NCBI RefSeq assembly: GCF_003999195.1
Contig: NZ_RJVR01000272.1
Coordinates: 1-33,356, forward strand
DNA from: Streptomyces soli
GTDB lineage: Bacteria; Actinomycetota; Actinomycetes; Streptomycetales; Streptomycetaceae
Direction: 5' to 3'
DNA: 33,356 bases
The notes below the pieces were generated by a model that was not told the origin of the DNA, did not search any database, and was given only the letters and a program-made list of their open reading frames with translations. Numbering within the stretch: position 1 is the first letter of the stretch; each line of letters starts with the position of its first letter. Position numbers and translations under genes: made by a program. Of this stretch, positions 26,248 through 32,825 are shown piece by piece.

Positions 26248-27563
26248 GCGGGACGGAGACGACGGGGCGGCCGGGCGCGGATGTCACGGGATCGCCCGGA
26301 GGCTGGTCGTACAGCGCGTCCGACGAGGCGAAGCGGCGTGGCGTACGAAAAATGAAGCTGCTGGCGAGTGGGTTGTTGCTGGCGGCGACGGTGGTGTACG
26401 CGCTGGCGAAGTGGGGGGAGTCGGCGGGGGCGGGGGCCTGGGCCGGGTATGTGGCGGCGGCGGCCGAGGCGGGGATGGTCGGTGCGATGGCGGACTGGTT
26501 CGCGGTGACGGCGCTGTTCCGGCGGCCGTTGGGGCTGCCGATTCCGCACACGGCGATCATTCCGACCAAGAAGGACGTGCTGGGGCGGTCGCTGGGCGAC
26601 TTCGTCGGGGACAACTTCCTGTCCGCGCATGTCGTACGCACCCGGCTGCGTGCCGTCGGCATCGGGCTGCGCCTCGGGCGGTGGCTGGAAAACCCGGAGC
26701 ACGCGGACCGGGTGACCGAGCAGGCGGCCGCGGCGCTGCGCGGGGCACTGACCGTGCTGCGGGACTCGGATGTGCAGGCGGTGGTCGGCGAGGCCATCAC
26801 GCGGCGCGCGGATGCGCAGGAGGTCGCGCCGGGGCTGGGCAAGATGCTGGAGCGGGTCGTGGCGGACGGCGGGCACCGGCGGGTGGTGGACCTGGTTGTC
26901 GTGCGGGCCCACGACTGGCTGATCGAGCACGGCGACTCGGTGATGGACGCGGTGCAGGGCGGCGCACCGGGCTGGACGCCGCGCTTCGTGGACCGGAAGG
27001 TCGGGGAGCGGGTCTACAAGGAACTGGTGCGCTTCACCGCCGAGATGCGGGACATGCCCGACCATCCGGCGCGCGGCGCCGTCGACCGCTTCCTGGAGGA
27101 CTTCGCGACCGAGCTGCAGTCGGACCCGGACACCCGGGCCCGGGTGGAGCGGCTGAAGAAGGACCTGCTGGCCAGGGGCGAGGTCCAGGACCTGATCGAG
27201 TCTGCCTGGAGCGCGGTGCGCGGCATGGTGGTGGCCGCGGCGGGCGACGAGCGCAGCGAACTGCGGCTGCGTGCCCGGGCCTCGCTGCTGTCGCTGGGGG
27301 CGCGGATGGCGCAGGACCCCACGCTGACCGCCAAGGTGGACGGCTGGCTGGAGGACGCGGCGACGTACGTCGTGACCACCTACCGGGACGAGATCACCTC
27401 GCTGATCACCGACACCATCGCCGGCTGGGATGCCGACCAGACCACCCGCAAGATCGAGGCGAACGTCGGCCGGGACCTGCAGTTCATCCGGATCAACGGC
27501 ACGGTCGTCGGATCGCTGGCGGGGCTGGTGATCTACACCCTGTCGAGGGTTGTCGCGGGATAG
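26244..27563 (+). CDS. DUF445 family membrane protein
   Basis: 439 aa from ATG 26244 with GGGAGGTGGG upstream. An N-terminal cytoplasmic stretch of about 35 residues leads to YSASDEAKRRGVRKMKLLAS, one or two hydrophobic helices (about 38-80) with the conserved EAGMVGAMADWFAVTALFRRPLGLPIPHTAIIP, and a long helical region. It ends with a C-terminal hydrophobic helix (INGTVVGSLAGLVIYTLSRVV). This is the DUF445 (YjiN/COG2733) layout: two membrane ends with a long helical middle part, in which residues 115-400 contain several heptad-like stretches. Function is not established. It precedes the sortase gene by 24 bp. Confidence 0.93.
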   Translation: MSGTETTGRPGADVTGSPGGWSYSASDEAKRRGVRKMKLLASGLLLAATVVYALAKWGESAGAGAWAGYVAAAAEAGMVGAMADWFAVTALFRRPLGLPIPHTAIIPTKKDVLGRSLGDFVGDNFLSAHVVRTRLRAVGIGLRLGRWLENPEHADRVTEQAAAALRGALTVLRDSDVQAVVGEAITRRADAQEVAPGLGKMLERVVADGGHRRVVDLVVVRAHDWLIEHGDSVMDAVQGGAPGWTPRFVDRKVGERVYKELVRFTAEMRDMPDHPARGAVDRFLEDFATELQSDPDTRARVERLKKDLLARGEVQDLIESAWSAVRGMVVAAAGDERSELRLRARASLLSLGARMAQDPTLTAKVDGWLEDAATYVVTTYRDEITSLITDTIAGWDADQTTRKIEANVGRDLQFIRINGTVVGSLAGLVIYTLSRVVAG

Positions 27564-27587
27564 CAATCTGACGGTACGTCATTTATC

Positions 27588-28320
27588 GTGCTGGGCGTGA
27601 AATGGCCCGGGCGCGTGCTGTGGGGTCTCGGGGAGGCGGCGATGACCTTCGGGACCGTCGTACTGCTGCTGGCCGCTCGCCAGCTGTGGTGGACCAACCT
27701 GCGGGCGCACGCCTCCGCCCAACGGCAGGTCACCCGGCTGGAGCGGCAGTGGGACGGTGCGGCGGCGGGCGGCACGCCGCAAGCCGGGTCGGCGGCAGCC
27801 TCCTCGGCGAAGGCCAAGACATCGGATCAATCGGCGCCGTTGCGGCAGTCAACCGCCGTCTCCCAGGCCTCCACATCCTCTGCATCCTCCGCATCCCCCG
27901 CATCGGCCTACCGCTCCCGTTGCCGAGGGCACCAGCAAGACCAAGGTCCTCAACCACGGCTACGTCGGCCACTATCCCGGCACCGCCCAGCCCGGACGGG
28001 CCGGCAACTTCGCCGTCGCCGGACACCGCAACACCCACGGCGAGCCCTTGCGCCACCTCGACCGGCTGCGCGTCGGCGACACCGTCACCGTCGTCGAGAC
28101 GGCCACCGCGCACTTCACGTACGTCGTCGTCAGGTCCCTTCCGCAGACCTCGGCCCACGACGGCACCGTGGTCGCGCCGGGGCCGTACAGCAGCCTGCAT
28201 CCCGCGTCGCGGCTGAAGGGGCGCGGCTACTACATCACCCTCACCACCTGCACGCCCGAATTCACCTTCCGCTACCGGATGGTGGTGTGGGGGCGGCTGA
28301 CGGCTGCGGAGCCGCACTGA
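27588..28320 (+). pseudogene. Class E sortase, frameshifted (two breaks)
   Basis: The gene reads in three frames. From GTG 27588: VLWGLGEAAMTFGTVVLLLAARQLWWTN, the membrane anchor of a Streptomyces class E sortase, then a Ser/Ala linker to about 27890. Near 27870-27905 the second frame gives ILRIPRIGLPLPL, the expected start of the sortase barrel. From about 27910 the third frame gives APVAEGTSKTKVLNHGYVGH, AVAGHRNTHGEP with the catalytic His, and YITLTTCTPEFTFRYRM with the catalytic Cys and Arg, ending at 28320. Each break fits loss of a single base. Active-site parts survive, so this is either a recent pseudogene or a sequencing error in repetitive CATCC(C/T) sequence. Class E sortases attach LAxTG surface proteins such as chaplins. 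Confidence 0.75.
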
Positions 28321-28365
28321 GACGGGCCGCTGGCGTTAGGCTGTGGGGGGAGGGAAGGGGGCCGG

Positions 28366-28680
28366 ATGTTCCGTAACGCCGCCGCGCTGCGCGGGTATCT
28401 CGGCGCGGCTCTCTTCCTGCTGGCCGGGCTCCTGCTGACCGACTCGGGGCTGCCCGGCGCGGCCGCCACCGCCGCCACTGCCGCGGCCACCGCCGCCGCG
28501 CTGCTGCTCTGCCGGGCCTTCGCCGCGGCGACCGCCGCCACGCCGGTGCCGCGCGGGCGGATCCGTACCGCGATCCGCGACCGGCAGCGGCGTACCGCTT
28601 TTCTGCCGCAGCGCGATCCGGACGCCTCGGGCCGGCCACGGCCACGAGCGCCGGGACGTCTCGTCCCGACGACCGCGTAG
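28366..28680 (+). CDS. Small membrane protein (resembles DUF6412)
   Basis: 104 aa from ATG 28366. Two hydrophobic segments (YLGAALFLLAGLLLTDSGLPG and AATAATAAATAAALLLCRAFAAA) are followed by a basic, Pro/Arg-rich tail with IRDRQRRTAFLPQRDPDASGRPRPRAPG. The 'TAFLPQRDPDA.GRPRPRAPG' end is familiar from a small actinomycete family placed beside short YidC genes (I believe DUF6412). The name is from memory. It lies 92 bp before the yidC paralogue and is probably co-transcribed. It may assist membrane insertion, which is pure inference from context. Confidence 0.7.
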   Translation: MFRNAAALRGYLGAALFLLAGLLLTDSGLPGAAATAATAAATAAALLLCRAFAAATAATPVPRGRIRTAIRDRQRRTAFLPQRDPDASGRPRPRAPGRLVPTTA

Positions 28681-28772
28681 GCGCTCGGTCCTTTTCAGGC
28701 TGCCGCGTGCGCGGCTCGTCACGCCGAATTCCTGATTCCGGCTCGACGAGACCCGTGGAGGGCTCCACTGCA

Positions 28773-29474
28773 ATGTCCGTGTTCACGCATGTCCTGATGT
28801 CCATCGCCGGCCTGCTCCGCCCCTTGTGCGGCGGTGGGGCGGCCGTCGCCACCGGCGCCGCGATCGTCCTGTTCACCGTCGCCGTACGACTGGCGCTGCA
28901 TCCCCTGGCGCGGGCCGCAGCGCGGGGCGAGAAGGTGCGGGCCCGGCTCGCTCCGCAGGTGGCCGAGCTCGGCCGCAGGCACAAGGGGGACCCGCAGAAG
29001 CTGCAGCGGGCGATGTCCGACCTGTACGCGAAGGAAGGGGTGTCACCCTTCGCCGGGATGCTGCCGTTGCTCGCCCAACTGCCGGTGTTCTTCCTGCTGT
29101 ACCGCGTCTCGTCGGCCGTCGCGGTCGGCGGGCGCTTCGGCGACGCCCTGCGGGACGGCGGGCTCCTCGGGGCGCGGGGGCTGGTCTTCCTCGGCCTGTT
29201 CGCGGTGATCGCGGCGGTGGCAGGCTGGACGTACCGGCGGGCGCCCAAGGGGGAGGGCGTCGCGAAATACGTGCCGCTGCTGTCCTTCGGGACGCTGGCG
29301 ACGGCCGCCTTCGTGCCGCTGGCGGTGGGGCTGTACCTGGCCACGACTACCGCCTGGACTGCGGCGGAGCGGGTTTGGCTGCAGCGTCCAGCAAATGGGA
29401 AGGGGCTTGCGGGGGCGGCGCCTGCCGTTGGACGATCGGACAAGATATCCGATGACCGTCCTCATCGGACGTGA
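28773..29474 (+). CDS. YidC/Oxa1 family membrane insertase, short paralogue
   Basis: 233 aa from ATG 28773 with GTGGAGGG upstream. The Oxa1 core is present: FTVAVRLALHPLARAAARGE (with the conserved groove Arg in the first core helix), LAPQVAELGRRHKGDPQKLQRAMSDLYAKEGVSPFAGMLPLLAQLPVFFLLYRV, then three more hydrophobic helices. It lacks the long extracytoplasmic domain and the extended basic C-terminus of the main YidC, which in Streptomyces lies near the replication origin with rnpA. So this is an accessory insertase. The C-terminal 25 residues are polar and run into the control region of the next gene. Confidence 0.9.
   Translation: MSVFTHVLMSIAGLLRPLCGGGAAVATGAAIVLFTVAVRLALHPLARAAARGEKVRARLAPQVAELGRRHKGDPQKLQRAMSDLYAKEGVSPFAGMLPLLAQLPVFFLLYRVSSAVAVGGRFGDALRDGGLLGARGLVFLGLFAVIAAVAGWTYRRAPKGEGVAKYVPLLSFGTLATAAFVPLAVGLYLATTTAWTAAERVWLQRPANGKGLAGAAPAVGRSDKISDDRPHRT
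29435..29469. promoter_or_regulatory. Triple TCGGA half-site cluster before the FAH gene
   Basis: ATCGGA (29435-29440), TCCGATGA (29448-29455) and TCATCGGA (29462-29469) form two overlapping inverted repeats, with 8-bp perfect arms in the second. It sits 33-67 bp upstream of the FAH start and overlaps the end of the yidC paralogue. It could be a repressor operator or a weak terminator. Confidence 0.4.
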
Positions 29475-29501
29475 TGATCTGGACTGAAGAAGGAGTCTTC
29501 T

Positions 29502-30356
29502 GTGAAGCTGCTGCGAGCCGGAGCCGTCGGGGCCGAGCGCCCCGCGCTGCTGGACCGTGACGGGGTCCTGCGTGATCTGTCCGCCCTGGTGCCGGACATC
29601 GACGGATCGCTGCTGGCCGACGACGCCGCACTCGCCCGGATCCGCGAGGCCGAGGCGGACGGCACGCTGCCCGTGCTCGACGCGAGTGTACGGGTCGCGC
29701 CGCCACTGGGCCGGATCGGCAAGATCGTCTGTATCGGGCTGAACTACCACGACCATGCGACCGAGACCGGCGCGGACATCCCGGCCGAGCCGATCATCTT
29801 CATGAAGGCCCCCGACACGGTCGTCGGGCCCGACGACACGGTGCTGGTGCCGCGCGGCAGCGAGAAGACCGACTGGGAGGTCGAACTCGCCGTCGTCATC
29901 GGCCGCGAACTGCGCTACGCCGCGTCGGCGGATGAGGCGCTGGCGGCCGTGGCCGGCTACGCCATCGCCCACGACGTCTCCGAGCGCGCCTTCCAGATCG
30001 AGCGCGGCGGCCAGTGGGACAAGGGCAAGAACTGCGAGACCTTCAACCCGCTGGGACCCTGGCTCGTCACGGCGGACGAGGTGCCGGATCCGCAGGCGCT
30101 CGGCCTGCGGCTCTGGGTCAACGGCGAGCTCAAGCAGAACGGCAGCACGGCCGACCAGATCTTCCCGGTGGCCGAAGTCGTCCGCTACCTCAGCCAGTTC
30201 ATGACCCTCTACCCGGGCGACGTCATCAACACCGGCACCCCGGCCGGCGTGGCCCTCGGCCAGCCGGAGCCGAAGCCGTACCTCCGGGCCGGCGACGTGG
30301 TCGAGCTGGAGATCGACGGCCTCGGCCGGCAGCGCCAGGTATTCAAGGGCGCCTAG
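29502..30356 (+). CDS. Fumarylacetoacetate hydrolase (FAH) family protein
   Basis: 284 aa from a GTG at 29502 with AAGGAG upstream. The C-terminal FAH domain (about 70-284) begins GKIVCIGLNYHDHATETG and contains IIFMKAPDTVVGPDD, DWEVELAVVIG with metal-binding acidic residues, AHDVSERAFQIERGGQWDKGK, and DVINTGTPAGVALG. The metal-binding Glu/Asp set of the superfamily is intact. Such enzymes are usually acylpyruvate hydrolases, oxaloacetate decarboxylases or 2-keto-3-deoxy acid-type hydrolases in sugar or aromatic catabolism. The exact substrate is not readable. It ends about 40 bp before a strong bidirectional hairpin. Confidence 0.93.
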   Translation: MKLLRAGAVGAERPALLDRDGVLRDLSALVPDIDGSLLADDAALARIREAEADGTLPVLDASVRVAPPLGRIGKIVCIGLNYHDHATETGADIPAEPIIFMKAPDTVVGPDDTVLVPRGSEKTDWEVELAVVIGRELRYAASADEALAAVAGYAIAHDVSERAFQIERGGQWDKGKNCETFNPLGPWLVTADEVPDPQALGLRLWVNGELKQNGSTADQIFPVAEVVRYLSQFMTLYPGDVINTGTPAGVALGQPEPKPYLRAGDVVELEIDGLGRQRQVFKGA

Positions 30357-30393
30357 CGCGCCCCCGCGCAAAGGGCTCCGGCCCGCGCGTCAC

Positions 30394-30429
30394 CCGGCAC
30401 CCACCGCCCTCACGCGGGGTGGGTGCCGG
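30394..30429. terminator. Bidirectional hairpin between FAH and class F sortase genes
   Basis: 12-bp perfect arms (30394-30405 and 30418-30429) around a 12-nt loop. One arm covers the last codons of the convergent sortase gene. There is no T-run, but convergent placement supports a termination role. Confidence 0.65.
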
Positions 30430-31057
30430 TGAGGGCGGCGTAGACGACGACGTTGGCCGAGTAGGCCTGCTTGGCGTGGTCGAAGGTGCCGCCGCAGGTG
30501 ATGAGGCGGAGTTCGGGGCGCCCGTCGGAACCGTAGACGCGCTCGGGGCGGAAGCCGGATTTCTCGACGACCTGGACGGCTTCGACGGTGAACTCGGCGA
30601 CCGTGCGGTCGGACCGGGTGACGTCGATGAGCGCGCCGGCGGCGATCGTGCTGAGCGGGTAGAAGACGGCGGGCCGTGTCCTGGTGTCGACATGGCCGAC
30701 GACGACGGCGGCACCCTTGGCACCCGGGGTCGGCCCGGCCCCGTACCAACCGGCGACGTTCGGGGTGCTGTAGGGCGGCGGGTCGACGGCGCCGGTGCGG
30801 TCCAGGCCGCGTACGACGATCGGGGCGTGGACGCCGACCGACGGAATGTCGACGCGGAGCGGCCGGGCGGCGGGCAGCGGCAGGTGCGGGGCGTAGACGG
30901 CGGGCGGGCGCCCGCCACCGTCCTTGGCGGCCGACCCGGCGGAAACGGCGGCCTGGGCAGGGGCGGTCGCACCGTCGAGGTGGATGTAGCCCTTGAGCCA
31001 GGCCGCCAGCAGGACGAGCGCGGCGGCGAAGCCCGCCAGGGTCCGACCTTGCGTCAC
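30410..31057 (-). CDS. Class F sortase
   Basis: 215 aa. An N-terminal membrane anchor (about 7-21), a linker of about 40 residues, then the sortase barrel: LRVDIPSVGVHAPIVVRGLDRTG, VAGWYGAGPTPGAKGAAVVVGHVDT with catalytic His122, and LRLITCGGTFDHAKQAY with catalytic Cys188. This spacing and the TCGG context are class F. The Arg often found about 12 residues after the Cys (YRDNVVV-type) is Ser200 here (YSANVVVYA). Sortases covalently anchor surface proteins to the wall. It starts 5 bp after the stop of the Gly/Val-rich surface protein gene, so that protein is a candidate substrate, though it has no standard LPxTG signal. Confidence 0.9.
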   Translation of the reverse strand: MTQGRTLAGFAAALVLLAAWLKGYIHLDGATAPAQAAVSAGSAAKDGGGRPPAVYAPHLPLPAARPLRVDIPSVGVHAPIVVRGLDRTGAVDPPPYSTPNVAGWYGAGPTPGAKGAAVVVGHVDTRTRPAVFYPLSTIAAGALIDVTRSDRTVAEFTVEAVQVVEKSGFRPERVYGSDGRPELRLITCGGTFDHAKQAYSANVVVYAALTGTHPA

Positions 31058-31062
31058 GGCCG

Positions 31063-31977
31063 TCAGTCCCGGCCGCGGCCGCGCCGACGGCGGTGCATGG
31101 CGAGCCCCGCGATCCCGGCCGCGGCGAGTACGCCGGCGGCCACTACGCCCGGCACTCCCGCGTCATGCGAGTGCTGCCCCTGGCTGGCGAGGAGCTTCGC
31201 CGTGCCGCCGCCGCCCGCCGGGACCGGCGCGCCTGGCAGGTCGCCCCACTGACTGTCGCGGCCGCCGCCGCCAAACTGGTTCTGCTGGTTTCCGCCGCCG
31301 GCCCATTGCTTTTCCTGGCCGACTCCGCCTCCGACTCCTCCGACTCCTCCGCCGACTCCGCCTCCGACTCCGCCTCCGACTCCGCCTCCGACTCCGCCTC
31401 CTCCGACTCCTCCGCCGACTCCGCCTCCTCCGACTCCTCCGCCGACTCCGCCTCCGCCGACTCCGCCGCCGGTGTTGTCCCATTGCTTTTCCTGGCCGCC
31501 TCCGCCTCCGCCTCCGACTCCGCCTCCGGTGTTGCCCCACTGCTTCTCCTGGCTGCCTCCGCCACCGCGTGTGTTGCCGCCCCACTGTTTCTCGTGGTCG
31601 CCGTTGTCGCCCGACTGCGTGTCGGAGTTGGTGACGGTCAGCGTGGCCTGGGTGGCGTGGGTCAGCCCCTCGCAGCTGATGGACACCGGGTACGAACCCG
31701 GCGTGGTGGAGGAGCTGACCACCGCCTCGGCGAACAGCCCGCCGTCCGCCGCCGGGGCGAGCCTGACCGTGGAGACGAAAGCCCTCGAAGTGACGGTGCC
31801 GGAGACGGCTTGCCCGCAGGAGAGCGTACGGATGTCCACGTCGCCACCCGGCGAGACCGCGGACGGCGTGAGCGTGACCTCCCCCTGGCCGGGGAACGCG
31901 GCGGCGGCAGGGCCGGACAGCGCCATCAGCGCGGCGGCTGCCCCGGCGGCGTACAACGGGATACGGACAGAGCCCAT
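31063..31977 (-). CDS. Secreted Gly/Val-rich surface protein with EKQW repeats and C-terminal membrane anchor
   Basis: 304 aa from the ATG at 31977 with GGAGG upstream. It has a signal peptide (SVRIPLYAAGAAAALMALSG ending AAAA-F), then an Ig-like or invasin-like domain of about 110 residues with one Cys pair (DIRTLSCGQAV and VSISCEGLT). A low-complexity region follows in which GGGVGGG units alternate with four EKQW motifs (HEKQWGGN, QEKQWGN, QEKQWDN, QEKQWAGG) and weaker QNQF and DSQW copies. Then come a Pro/Gly stretch, a hydrophobic helix (VPGVVAAGVLAAAGIAGLAM) and a basic tail (HRRRRGRGRD), a typical stop-transfer end. It precedes the class F sortase by 5 bp. Function is unknown; a wall-associated spacer or adhesin is plausible. 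Confidence 0.88.
   Translation of the reverse strand: MGSVRIPLYAAGAAAALMALSGPAAAAFPGQGEVTLTPSAVSPGGDVDIRTLSCGQAVSGTVTSRAFVSTVRLAPAADGGLFAEAVVSSSTTPGSYPVSISCEGLTHATQATLTVTNSDTQSGDNGDHEKQWGGNTRGGGGSQEKQWGNTGGGVGGGGGGGQEKQWDNTGGGVGGGGVGGGVGGGGVGGGVGGGGVGGGVGGGVGGGVGGGVGGVGGGVGQEKQWAGGGNQQNQFGGGGRDSQWGDLPGAPVPAGGGGTAKLLASQGQHSHDAGVPGVVAAGVLAAAGIAGLAMHRRRRGRGRD
31318..31530. repeat. Tandem GACTCCGCCTCC-type repeat array inside the surface-protein gene
   Basis: About 210 bp of short imperfect repeats of (C/G)ACTCC(G/T)CC on the plus strand. They encode the Gly-Gly-Val units on the minus strand. Such arrays commonly change length by slippage, so the protein probably varies in length between strains. 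Confidence 0.8.
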
Positions 31978-32085
31978 GGCGGAATACCTCCAGTCGTCCG
32001 GGCTCACGTCATCACCCGGTTCTTCGAAGGTCCGCCGCATGGCGTGTCACCGCACGCGGTGATGCTCCGTACGAGTCAGCAGGCG

Positions 32086-32505
32086 TCAGATCTCTTCGAC
32101 GAGGTCCGCGATCGAATTGACGACCCATGAGGGCTTGAAGGGGTACCGGTCTATGTCGGCGGTCGTCGTCAGCCAGGTGAGCACCAACACCGTTTCCATA
32201 CCGGCCTCAAGCCCCGCCAGGACATCCGTGTCCATGCGGTCGCCGATCATCGCGCTGGTCTCGGAGTGCGCCTCGATGCGGTTGAGGCCGGCCCGCATCA
32301 TCAGCGGGTTCGGCTTGCCGACGAAGTACGGATCCTTGCCCGTCGCCTTCGTGATCAGCGCCGCGACCGAGCCGGTGGCCGGCAGCACGCCCTCGGGGGA
32401 CGGGCCGGTCTCGTCGGGGTTGGTCGCGATGAAACGCGCGCTGGCGTTGATCAGCCGGATGGCCTTGGTGAGCGCCTCGAAGCTGTACGTACGGGTCTCA
32501 CCCCG
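32086..32505 (-). pseudogene. HAD-family (NagD-type) phosphatase, 5'-truncated
   Basis: The C-terminal two thirds of a HAD-IIA phosphatase are intact: TRTYSFEALTKAIRLINASA, FIATNPDETGPSPEGVLPATGSVAALI, KPNPLMMRAGL with the conserved Lys, and IGDRMDTDVLAGLEAGMETVLVLTW with the motif-IV Asp residues, ending SIADLVEEI. The N-terminus with the nucleophile motif DxDG is missing. Upstream of about 32505 the frame becomes Arg/Pro/Gln-rich and unrelated. No credible start exists at the junction. It is therefore a truncated, probably inactive gene that lost its first 100 or so residues in a rearrangement. Confidence 0.75.
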
Positions 32506-32825
32506 AACGAGCAGTGTTGGTGGGCTGCTGGGCTGCTGGGCTTGCGGGCGGTGGTCCCGCGGCGGGGGCCGGGCTCGGCGGCGTCGGAGCTGCCATCCGT
32601 GTATCAGCAGGTCATGGGCGCTTTCGATGCTGGGGCGCCGGGGTTGCGGTCGGTGCAGGTGTGCGAGGCGCTGGGGAGCGGAGTAGCGGGCGCCTGAGGG
32701 ATGATCAGAGCAGATGATCAAGGCCCGCAGCCTGCGGGTGCGCCCTTGACCACTGCCAGACCAGGGCCTCCCACCTGTGGGTGACCACCGTGGCCGCTCA
32801 CATGCTCAACGGCATGAGCGAAGGG
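32506..32825. other. 320-bp rearranged stretch with a possible winged-helix remnant
   Basis: It joins the truncated phosphatase to the sigma-factor gene. On the plus strand, 32587-32697 reads ELPSVYQQVMGAFDAGAPGL and then RSVQVCEALGSG before a stop. This resembles the start of a winged-helix domain found in some actinomycete proteins, but the match is only impressionistic. Between 32700 and 32825 a short inverted repeat (GCCCGCAGCCTGCGGGTGC) is present and no gene is seen. It is likely debris from a mobile element or deletion. Confidence 0.4.

Noticed and set aside
26141..27571. Second plus-strand frame over the DUF445 gene
   Set aside because: Gly/Arg/Ala-rich out-of-frame translation without motifs; the DUF445 frame is clearly the coding one.
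31063..31200. LPxTG or LAxTG sorting signal in the surface protein
   Set aside because: The sequence before the C-terminal helix (AKLLASQGQHSHDAGVPG) contains no such motif.
31318..31530. CRISPR-like array of short repeats
   Set aside because: Repeat unit is about 9 bp, without unique spacers of constant length, and it lies inside a coding sequence as amino-acid repeats.
31093..32130. Plus-strand frame rich in Ser-Asp repeats (SDSASDSAS), resembling an SD-repeat adhesin
   Set aside because: It is the antisense reading of the Gly/Val repeats. The minus strand has the ribosome site, signal peptide, EKQW motifs and membrane anchor; the plus frame has none of these.
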